From NCBI GenBank assembly GCA_025201365.1, contig JAIXMF010000004.1, positions 496,001-560,000 of the forward strand: a stretch of DNA of 64,000 nt, read 5' to 3'. This document shows positions 23,801 through 33,384 of this stretch, one piece after another (positions within the stretch are counted from its first letter, which is position 1; the number at the start of each line of letters is the position of its first letter). The notes beneath the pieces were generated by a model. It was not told the DNA's origin and searched no databases. It worked only from the letters and a program-made list of their open reading frames with translations. The DNA is from Syncephalis plumigaleata (taxonomy: Eukaryota; Zoopagomycota; Zoopagomycetes; Zoopagales; Piptocephalidaceae). Made by a program: the position numbers and the translations under genes.

Positions 23801-24923
23801 TTGCCGTTCCCGCAGGTCCAGCTCCTGATGCTAATGCTGTGCCGCTGCTGCCGCTGCTAATGATGCTGTCCAAGAAACCACCGAGGAGACTACCGATACC
23901 GATGGAGGCCACTTGACCATTCGTACAGTAACAATTGCCGATACTCATACTCGTCGTATCACGAAATACTTTACGAAGAACTTGAATGGTCAAATCAGTC
24001 AATGGGTAACCAGTGATGTCGAACAATTGAACGCTGAGGGAGTATGGGTCGCCGTTCCTGCAGGTCCAGCTCCTGATGCTAATGCTGGTGCCGCCGCAAC
24101 AGCAGCAGCAGCCAATGATGCTGTCCAAGAAACCACCGAGGAGACTACCGATACCGATGGAGGCCACTTGACCATTCGTACAGTAACAATTGCCGATACT
24201 CATACTCGTCGTATCACGAAATACTTTACAAAGAACTTGAATGGTCAAATCAGTCAATGGGTAACCAGTGATGTCGAACAATTGAACGCTGAGGGAGTAT
24301 GGGTCGCCGTTCCTGCAGGTCCAGCTCCTGATGCTAATGCTGGTGCCGCCGCAGCAACAGCCGCAGCAGCAGTAGTAGTCTCAACTGATACACAAGCTAG
24401 TGCAGCTCAAGCCACGGCAGGTATAGGCGAGGCAATGCAAGAGAACCTTGAAGAAACAGTCGATGTTGATGGTGGTCGTCTTGTTATTCGAACTGTTACC
24501 ATTACTGGCGCTACTAGTTGCCGTATTACAAAATACTTTACAAAGACCTTGAATGGAGTAGTGTCAGAATGGTCGACTACAGAAGAGCAACCTTTGGCAC
24601 AGGCAGCAGCAGCAGCAACAGTAACAGTACAAGCTCCAGCTCCAGCTCCAGTGCAGACTCAAGCAGCTACTAGCACTACAACTGCTACAACTGTTGTCGC
24701 TCCTGTTCAGCAAGAGACAAGTCAAACTGAAGTTCAGATCATTGAAGGCGAAGAAGATGGTCCATTGGTTGAGGAAGTTATCGAGGAAAGCACCGATTCA
24801 GATGGTACCGTTTTGGTTGTCCGTACCGAAACAGTAACAGATGGCGATAAAGTCACCGTAACCAAGTATTTCACAAAGACCACGGCCAATGGCGAGAAGA
24901 CTGAATGGCAAACCTCTGGCTAA
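7971..24923 (+). CDS. giant seven-helix membrane protein with about 68 Arg/Trp repeats
   Basis: Not a family I recognise. I read 7971-24923 as one locus of about 5,600 codons. Residues 1-280 form seven hydrophobic helices. A Ser/Thr-rich stretch follows, then from about residue 625 a long series of repeats of about 45 residues with core RNGRRFIRRxFTRW, a short turn, and an acidic strand/helix such as VEVAADDV. Next come Glu/Pro-rich and Lys/Arg-rich linkers (21200-21800), an Ala/Val hydrophobic stretch (about 21940-22000) and a second repeat family to the TAA at 24923. Clear introns are 19280-19336, 22038-22098 and 22215-22272. Continuity requires one restored base near 12930, 13345, 21205, 21290, 22713, 22955 and 23846. 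At 22713 and 23846 a duplicate copy in the same gene has the missing base. Gene predictors will probably split this locus. A surface receptor or an adhesion/scaffold protein are both guesses. Confidence 0.7.
9856..21160 (+). repeat. about 68 tandem protein repeats, core GRRFIRRxFTRW
   Basis: By eye I count 23 diverged units from about 9856 to 13300, then a homogenised block of about 33 units to 19100, then 12 diverged units from 19510 to 21120. Each has a hydrophobic-basic strand (IVVRNGRRFIRR), an aromatic pair (F..W), a four- to five-residue turn often with N or D, then an acidic amphipathic segment ending DDVxxA. The pattern suggests a small beta-hairpin followed by a short helix. Outer units differ widely while the Arg, Phe/Tyr and Trp positions persist, which points to selection on the fold. 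Confidence 0.8.
13352..19175 (+). repeat. 1770-bp higher-order tandem repeat, 3.3 copies
   Basis: Sequence from 13352 recurs at offsets of exactly 1770 bases (13612, 15382, 17152 and 18922 are equivalent points). The last copy diverges after about 19175. Stretches I compared were identical at synonymous positions too. Each 590-codon unit holds ten protein repeats arranged as five pairs averaging 354 bp: a VERNGRRF type alternates with a VRxGRLFVRR type, separated by VKVEAE plus an Ala/Val-rich spacer. This is a higher-order repeat inside a coding region, implying very recent amplification or ongoing homogenisation. The true copy number may be larger than assembled. Confidence 0.95.
22504..23580 (+). 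repeat. direct duplication of about 390 bp, offset about 687
   Basis: The block starting caagatgtcactat at 22504 reappears at 23191 and is near-identical to about 23560. Both encode DVTIVGPSGGVQEF followed by one second-family repeat and an Ala/Ser/Gly-rich spacer. The first copy lacks one base near 22713 that the second copy has (aaagcgaggg against aaagctgaggg), which breaks its reading frame. Confidence 0.9.
22537..24920 (+). repeat. second protein repeat family, about eight copies
   Basis: Units of about 50 residues follow the pattern TEETxDxDGGxLxIRTVTI, then RRITKYFTKxLNG, then W-TS(D)-E, separated by Ala/Pro/Gln-rich spacers. Copies begin near 22550, 23005, 23235, 23635, 23890, 24135, 24445 and 24770. 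Two successive copies (about 23878-24095 and 24123-24340) are almost identical at an offset of 245 bp. The RR-I-x-YFT-x-W order recalls the first family and may be a distant relative of it. Confidence 0.8.
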
Positions 24924-25650
24924 TGCTTTTAGTCCACGAATGAATGATTAATTCTACATGTTTATTTTATTAATAAAGTAAACAAACCTTATATTCAGTG
25001 TTTAATGCTATGATATGCAATATTTCAATAGATATAATAATGTTAACTATATATTTAATGAATTTATTTTATATATATATATATCGGTTATATTGACTTT
25101 AAATAGATTTACGAGCAATAATATATTGATATAGTTTAGAGCTACCTATTAACGTATTAATCGTTAATAAATATCTCATTTTATTTTATTAATTCGTATT
25201 TATATATATTATATGATTTGTTCTTAAGATCATTATAAACTTTATTATATATATTATATATTATATAGTAAATCATTCTTAATAGTATTCTTGAATAGCA
25301 ATATATATTATTACTTGCTTTATTATTAATGAGATATGTAAAATGCTAATAAACATTTCTATAATTCACGTGTTCGCATGTTCGCGTGTTATTTTGTAAG
25401 AATGGGTGGATAAGCACGATTTAATGCGAGAGACATAGATAGTAGAGAAGAGTGAGAATGCGAGAGACTGATCAAAAACAGTCAACTATATTTTAGGGTT
25501 ATTTCGAGGTGTATGTTTCGCTTTCTATTCACTTGTCATTAAACACGCCTACTATTTATCATCTTAGTAACTATTACTTTATCACTGTCATCTCTATCAG
25601 TTCCTATCGACCTGCCTACTTTGTCTGCTGTAGCGTAACCCTTATTTATC
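24924..25650. other. AT-rich intergenic spacer, giant gene to SLA1
   Basis: Very AT-rich, with TA-dinucleotide runs near 25070 and 25250 and AATAAA signals at about 24972. The last 150 bases are the SLA1 leader. It contains ttcacttgtcattaaaca at about 25529, a motif seen again near 36495. No gene found. Confidence 0.55.
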
Positions 25651-28600
25651 ATGCCGTTTCTTGGGGTGTGTCGAGCAGCCTACGATTACACGAGCCAGGA
25701 ACAAGATGAACTTGATTTACGTCAGAATGACATTTGCTATATACTAGAGAAAGACGACGCAGACTGGTGGCGCGTCAGAAGAAAGGTAAACTCCGGGGAA
25801 TCAGGCGATGATGTAGATGGTATCGTGCCAAGCTCTTACTTAGAAGAGGTGAGTTAGTGTGTGTGTGTATATATAGCTATATATATATATATATGAAAAG
25901 TAGTATTTATTAAATGCTATCTTATTCAGATGCCTGCCATTGGATCAGTCCAAGCGATGTATGCTTATGAGGCCACCAACGACGAGGAACTGAGCATGGT
26001 TGATGATGATATTTTGGAAACACTGGATACCGATGATCCTGATTGGATTCTAGTACGAAAGCAAGAGCAAGTAGGATTTGTCCCTACCAGCTACGTTCAA
26101 CCTATTACAGCGCCCCATCAAGAGGACCGCATCGAGGATGGTGATGTGGAGCATACATCGTCATCGGTAGTACCGACATCATCTAGTGTTGAAGAAACTA
26201 CTGAACAAAAATCACATCCTACTGTAAGTTGTTGTAGTACCATTCATCTACTAAGACACGAATGCATGTCACTAACATTCTTGCTTATTAGACGCAGGTA
26301 GCAGCAAAGATGAGACTAGATGATATTCAGTATTGGGATGTAACAGTAAGTGACAATGATGAATAGCAAGACTACATAACTAACTATTAACTAATCATAT
26401 TAGGAGATGGAGAAAAAGAAGAAAACGAAGAAGAAAGGTCGATTAGGTATTGGAAATGGTCTAGTGATTTATGCCAGTAAAAGTGATAAGGTAAGCGTAC
26501 AGATTAATAGATTGGATTGAAAGTAATAATTGATAACGACTAATTACTAATGCATTCTATCTACTGTTTCCTGTATAATTAGACACCTGTACAGCAGTGG
26601 CCAGTTCAGAATATTGTATCCTGTCAGCATGATGGTAAATATGTTACCTTTAACATTAATGGTACACCTTCGCAAATTGAATTCCACACTGGACACAAAT
26701 CTGAGGCAGAAGCGATTATGAACAAAGTGATTCATGGTCAGCAATTATGGCGAGAGACACAACAGATGAAAACATCGCAGCAACCACAGCAGTAACAGCA
26801 ATAAACTCAACTACACCATCAACTACTACAACGGCAGAACCTGTTGCTGTAGTGGAATCGCAGCCTATATCAATTGAACCAGTACCTGCAATTGCTTTGT
26901 ATGACTTTGAGGCTCAGGAAATGATGAGCTCTCCATTAAAGAGGCGGATAAGATATGGGTATTAAATCCAACAACCGAGGAGGAATGGTGGCAGTGTCAA
27001 ATTACTGACTCTGCAACTGGATTACAGCGTAGTGGTGTAGTGCCATCCAGCTATCTACAAGTATGTTATTTCAATCATAATATAGATAGCGTAATAATTC
27101 TAATGATTAATATGACTTTATTGTATAGCTTGTTACCGTTGTAGATGAAAAAGCAGATGAATCTAGTCAGATTGCAGCATCAGCGTCTCCACTACCTACT
27201 AGTAATATGGATATACCACCACCACCTCCACTGCCTACTAGTAATGCAGATATACCTCCTCCTCCTCCATTGCCTACTAGTAATGCAGGTATACCACCAC
27301 CACCTCCATTGCCTACTAGTAATATGGATATACCGCCACCACCTCCACTACCTACAAGTAATGCAAATATACCACCACCACCTCCATTGCCATCAGTGAA
27401 TGATAATACACCTACTATCGCATCATTGAAAGTGCCACCAGCTAATAGCAACACGTTATCGACTGCTAAGGCAAATACAGTGTCTAGTCAAATGGGCGTG
27501 GCAGCCTTTGATTTTATACCAGAAAACGACGATGAGCTTAGGTTACATGAAGGAGATCAAGTTATAATACTTGACTCCACTAGCAGTGAGGAATGGTGGC
27601 AATGTAGAATTGTTACGGGGCAGCAATCAGGCCAAGAAGGACTGGTTCCCGCTAATTACTTGCAAATTGTTGATACGGAAGCAACAAGTCAACAGCCTAC
27701 ACCAACAATCACGCCCGTTTCAGAGGAGAAGGCCTTGGTATTGTCACCTATAACTGAATCGAATATCCCAGTGCCACCTCCTCTACCACCACAATTACCT
27801 ACTGTAAAGCATGAGCCACGAGTGGAATCAAAACCAGGTAAGCCTTCATTAGAATACATTCAACTAGTGGTAATACAATTGCTAATGCCATTTGTTATAT
27901 TAGCAATACCAGTCCCACCACCCGTACCGAATCTACCTCAACGTGCCTCTAGTATTCAAACAGTTCCTGGTAAGTGTCCAATGTAGTGTAGTACGATACC
28001 ACGTTGTTGGATTAATTAATTATGAAATAGCAGAATCTCATGCTTCATCTACTTCCACGAGTCATGCTAAAGTACCGGCTAAAGTTAAAGCTAGTAGGTT
28101 CAAACTTGTTAGACATGATGAGCCATTACTGATTGTATTACTATTGCTATTATTGTTATTATTATTAGAAGCATTGCCGAAAACCACACGAACCTGGAAA
28201 GATCGAACGGGCACATTTGAAGTCAATGCAGAGTTTATTCGTATCGATGATGGTAAAGTACATTTACATAAAGAGAACGGTGTCAAAATTGCCGTTCCTC
28301 TTGAGAAGTTAAGTGAATCCGATGTGCAATACGTACTTGAAGTGTGCGGTCATGTAGCAGATAGACCTGGATCGCCATTACATACAACAACAACGGCGAC
28401 AACAAAACCACCAGCTTCAATAGCATCTCAAGACACTACTACTACTACTACTACTACTACATCAGCAGCAGCAGTACCGCATAAGATTCAAGCAACTGTA
28501 ACGGATCGACCAATTGAATCATCATCTTCTTCTTCACCGGCTAAATCGGCCTACGAACCTAAACGCTATAATCCAGACTTTGACTGGTTTGACTTTTTCT

Positions 28601-30632
28601 TTACATCGGGCATTGATCAGGTTGATGCAGCTCGTTATGCGAAAACATTCATGAAGGAACGTATGGATGACAGCATCTTGCCTAGTCTGACTCCTGAGGT
28701 ATTACGCCAAATGGGATTAGCTCAAGGGGATATTGCACGAGTAGGACGGTTTATTGGCTCGGGTCAAGTCAAGGAGAATATGCCGAAAACTCAGGTGGAA
28801 AGGGATGAGGAATACGCACGTCGTCTCCAGGTAAGTAATATACATATACGTGTATACATAGTGTATACTAATAATCTACCATTATCTAGGATGAGGAATA
28901 TGGCATAAAGACGGCAACACCACCTGCATCGCTTAATCGAGTATCTTCAGTGACCACTGCATCTACAGCAACACCAGCGACTGATAGCAAAGATCCGTAT
29001 GCAGGCTTATCGCTAGTTCTTAAATCAGATATCGATGCCAAATCGTCATCAACCTCTAATGCCTTTGAGCTGGACTCTAAGTTACGTAAACGAGGTAAGT
29101 CTTGATACTGCTATATTGTCACTACTATTACTACTATTTCATATGATACTAATACTATTGCAGTTAATCGACCATCTCCACAGACATCAGCTCCTAGTCG
29201 AGTTGATCCAAATGCATTACGTCAACACGGTATTAGTAGTGTTAGTTCTCAGTTTGAAGATGATGCAGCATGGCTTCCAACATCAACATCATCATCAGTA
29301 GATGATACTAAAAAGTCTAACCAGAATCCGGCCAATCTATTTTCATCATTTACCACAACCAATAGCATCAATAATACTAACAATAATACAAATGATTACA
29401 ATGGTCAGAGTCTTGTTATTCGTAATACACCAGTAAATACAACAACTCATATGGTAACAGCATCAACAGCACCGCCACCGTTGCCACCACCACGTAAGAT
29501 AAATCTACAGGAGGCACTTCCTCAGCCATTAGTACCTACACCTAGTCCTAGTATGGGTCAAGGTAGCGGATTTGTACCTACACATACACGTCGGCCACCT
29601 CCTATTCCATCTTCAACAGGCACAGGAGGATTCTCTTCCGTCAATAGCAATGCCGTTGTTACTACTACTAACAATAATGGTATACACGGAGGATATCCAG
29701 CTGCATATGCTCCAGCTACTAGACCAACTACTAATACAACAATGATGCCATATCAACCTACTACTAGTCAGGCTATGATATTAACTCGTGCCCCACCACC
29801 ACCACCACCTTCTTCTCAACTTGCATTATTCAACCCTAATCCATCGACAGGATCCTTTAATCATTACACAGGACAGGGTCAAAGTGGAGGTGGTATGGCA
29901 TTAGGTCTATTGAAACATCGAGCACCACCACCACCACCACCACCTGCATCATCATCTTTGAATTACAACATGTCTAATAGTAATGGTAATTATCCATCAT
30001 CAATGTCTGGATTCCTACCACAAACATCAATGTCGACCATGAATATGTCAAGTAGTGTGGAGAACCCATTTGCTACTCGTAGACCTGCACCGCCTATTCC
30101 TCGTGGTGGTGCCAACATATCTACAGCATGGGCACAACCAAGTAAGTAATACGATGATGTTATTATCCTCATTTATTTATTCATTTCGTTATTATTATTA
30201 GAAACAACACCATTCCCATTACAAACTAGTACGATATCTCGCAATCCTAATGGTGGCATGACAATGAATGTCACCTCAATTAATACATTTGGTCCTAAAC
30301 CGCCACCTATGCAAATCATGTCTACTGGTCTGAATCCTGCTTTATCATCAATGCATGGTGGCTATACCAACCCACTATTTAATAATCAGACATTAAATAA
30401 TGCTCACACTATGAATCAAATGACAGCTATGGGTGCTGCCTATCCATTCAACAACAACAACAATGGCAACAATTCTATGATGAATAACAATATGCCACCA
30501 CATCCATCGGATCCATATGCAGCATTAAAGCAAGTGCAACCATCTCAGGGAAATACGATGAATTCATTCAATCCACACTTTTACCATACTAATCCATCCA
30601 ACTCCAATTCATCATACCATCCTCATTATTGA
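25651..30632 (+). CDS. SLA1: SLA1 endocytic actin-patch adaptor with four SH3 domains
   Basis: Fungal clathrin/actin adaptor linking cargo, Las17/WASP and Arp2/3 at endocytic sites. Domains in order: SH3-1 ([29 protein letters not shown]), SH3-2 ([25 protein letters not shown]), a PH-like segment ([20 protein letters not shown]), SH3-3 ([23 protein letters not shown]), a proline-rich block, SH3-4 ([30 protein letters not shown]), SHD1 ([20 protein letters not shown]), the SAM-like SHD2 ([12 protein letters not shown]) and a long Pro/Asn/Met-rich tail with an NPF motif. Yeast Sla1 has three SH3 domains. Many short introns. One-base losses are implied near 26745 and 26920, inside and just before SH3-3. 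The segment 28094-28168 is probably a 75-base intron, though it stays open and would add a leucine run if retained. Confidence 0.93.
27207..27401 (+). repeat. 39-bp minisatellite coding five [12 protein letters not shown] units
   Basis: Five in-frame 13-residue units lie between the third and fourth SH3 domains of SLA1. Each carries a PPPPPLP core of the kind bound by SH3 domains and profilin. Units differ by a few synonymous and N-terminal changes. Confidence 0.9.
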
Positions 30633-30821
30633 GATGACGCAATAAAGGCACACACCACACACACACACACATGCACACACTCTTATTGCTTCATGATTTA
30701 GAGTGAATAAAATGATCACAGCATGCTAGTGTGTACACGCTTATAAACTATTTTATCTCTTTTCGTTTCGTTACTCTGTCCATTCATTCTTTGTTACTCA
30801 ATAAATACTAGGCATAACAAT

Positions 30822-33096
30822 ATGACATCTATTCGTTCGGCGTATCCTGCTTTGGAGGCAGCAGCTGAGAGACATCCAAAACACGCTACTACCGTGTATG
30901 CGTATGGTACTGCCGGATTTCGTATGTCGTAAGTGACACATCTCTCTGTTGATGATAAAGACTATATGCTTATATCCATATCTATCTATGCATATACTTG
31001 TGTGTTATTGGTAATATAGTGCGGATCTACTTGATTCAGTGATATTCCGTGCAGGTGTACTGGCAACATTGCGTTCGAAAAAGCTTGCCGGTCAATGTAT
31101 CGGAGTTATGATTACGGCGTCGCATAATCCAGCACGGGTTAGTACACGTTGCATGACGCGTGGGTGTATTCCTCATCTAGACCTTTGCTAATCTTTTACT
31201 ACTAGGATAATGGCATTAAACTGGTGGATCCCATGGGTGAGATGCTCGAACAGACTTGGGAGGCTTATGCCACGCAACTGGCCAATGCAGCCAATACCGA
31301 GGATTTCTTAACGGCCGTTGATCATATTATTCATACGGCACGTATTGATCTTAGTCAGTCGGCGCAAGTAATCTATGCACGCGACACGCGGTAAGTAGAT
31401 GGTCGACATCTATGATGCGTGCTATGTATATTCTCTCGATGTCATCATTTAATAATCTATCATGTCTAGTCCAAGTGGACCCGCTCTAGTGGCAGCATTG
31501 GTTGATGGTTTGACGGCACTTCAAGTGCAACATACCGACTATCAAGTATTGTCGACACCACAATTGCACTATCTCGTGCGTTGTATTAACACGCGTGACA
31601 CCAATGATGCTTATGGTGAAGTGAGCGAAGAAGGCTATTACTCGAAACTTGCTCAAGCATTTATTAAATTAGTGGTAAGTAGTGAACGAGCAAATACGTG
31701 TATATTTTCGTTCAATCTTCGCTAACGAGTCTCGCTTCATTACAGGAGGGTAAACAACGCTTACCGTCATTCCAAGTTGACTGTGCCAATGGTGTGGGTG
31801 CACCGAAATTACGTGAATTAGCTAGGGTTATTGGTGATAAATATCTTAATGTATCAGTGGTGAATGACAATATTGATGCTGCTGAACAACTCAATTATCA
31901 GGTATGATTTCTATTAGTGACATGCCTCGATGATTAGGATCGATTATTTATTTATTATTATTATAGTGCGGTGCCGATTACGTTAAAGTAAATCAACGTA
32001 GTCCACCTAATGTTGAGATGCAACTCAATGAACGCTACGCATCGCTTGACGGTGATGCCGATCGATTGGTGTACTATTACAAGAGTCAAGGTAGGTGGAT
32101 TAGCAAATAGGAGATACACGATCAGTAGAGCCATTGCCTAATTATGTACTCGTCTATGATATGCATACGTATAATAGATGGTGTATTCCATTTGTTAGAT
32201 GGTGATAAGATTTCTGGATTGGCCGCCATGTTCTTCAAGGATCTTGTACAAGCGGCGAACCTTGATCATCTTCAAGTAGGTGTGGTGCAAACTGCCTATG
32301 CTAATGGTAGTTCAACCACTTATCTCAAGAATAGTTTGGTATGTGTCATAGGAAGCAATTTTACTATTATTATTATTATTATTAATATCATTATTATTAT
32401 TATTATTTAGAATGTCCCAGTATCTTGTGTGCAGACTGGTGTCAAACATTTGCACCATGAAGCCGAGAAATACGATATTGGCGTTTACTTTGAAGCAAAT
32501 GGTCATGGTACAGTACTATTCAGTCCGGTGGCACTGCATGCCATTCATAATACACAAGGGTAAGCTATTAACGACGAATAATGAATACTGTCACAGTTCC
32601 TTTATTAATCAAATGAATCATCAATTGAAAACACAAAAATACTAGAGAACGACCCGCTCAAGTATTGGCCATTGAACAGCTACGCGCTCTTACCGAGTTG
32701 ATCAATCAAACGGTAGGCGACGCATTATCTGATCTATTGCTCGTGGAGACCATTCTAGCCCATAAACAATGGACGCCCGCTCAATGGGATCACGCGTATA
32801 CCGATCTACCCAGTCGCTTAGTACGTGTGGTAGTGAAGGATCGCGGCGTGTTCAAGACCACCAATGCCGATCAGCAGTTGACATCGCCGCAGAATCTACA
32901 AGCGTTGATTGATGCCACCGTGGCTAAATTCACCCGTGGTAGATCGTTCGTCCGTCCATCGGGCACGGAAGATGTCGTGCGTGTATACGCCGAGGCAGCT
33001 ACTCGTCACGAATGCGACGAATTAGCCTTCCGTGTGGCAGGTATCGTATTCGATAATGGTGGCGGTATTGGTGAACGTCCCGCTGAATTCCTCTAA
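30822..33096 (+). CDS. PCM1: phosphoacetylglucosamine mutase (AGM1)
   Basis: Converts GlcNAc-6-P to GlcNAc-1-P in UDP-GlcNAc synthesis, feeding chitin, N-glycans and GPI anchors. The start [20 protein letters not shown] leads to [10 protein letters not shown]. The active-site serine loop is ITASHNP, with the exon joining to DNGIKLVDP. The metal-binding loop is [13 protein letters not shown], the sugar-binding segment is [13 protein letters not shown], and the phosphate-binding loop is FVRPSGTED near the C-terminus. At least nine exons have introns of about 50-100 bases; one (32339-32410) is nearly all ATT repeats. The frame is clean throughout. A poly(A) signal (aataaa) follows at about 33217, and the Fanzor element lies just beyond. 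Confidence 0.96.
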
Positions 33097-33276
33097 TGAA
33101 GAACTCTTCCATTTATCGCTATAATCATTTGGATTAGGCTAGAATTATTCTATGAAAGAATAGCTTAGAAAGAACTAGCTAAAGGAAATAATAACCCTAT
33201 TTCGTTGTGTTCATAGAATAAACCTTTTTCCTAATGACGAGTCTTATTACGTGATAAATTGAATATTTACAATGTA

Positions 33277-33384
33277 CAGGCTTTTTCCATCCAATTTGCG
33301 CAGTTAGCCATTTGTTTTTATGAATAAATAATAGTTAACACTTACAATTACCCTGTATTTTAGACGATTGACGATACAATCTGG
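33277..33384 (-). ncRNA. candidate position of the Fanzor guide-RNA scaffold
   Basis: In characterised TnpB and Fanzor systems the guide (omega) RNA lies at or beyond the 3' end of the nuclease gene and runs to the element end, with the guide taken from flanking DNA. Here that places a scaffold in the 108 bases between the Fanzor stop and the element end, with the guide reading outward on the minus strand from 33276. This is position-based inference; no structure was computed. Confidence 0.25.

Noticed and set aside
7971-24923. Reading the giant locus as four to six separate genes
   Set aside because: Repeat phase and motif continuity carry across every break, each break needs only one added base, and two are corrected by duplicate copies; separate genes would also lack starts and 3' signals.
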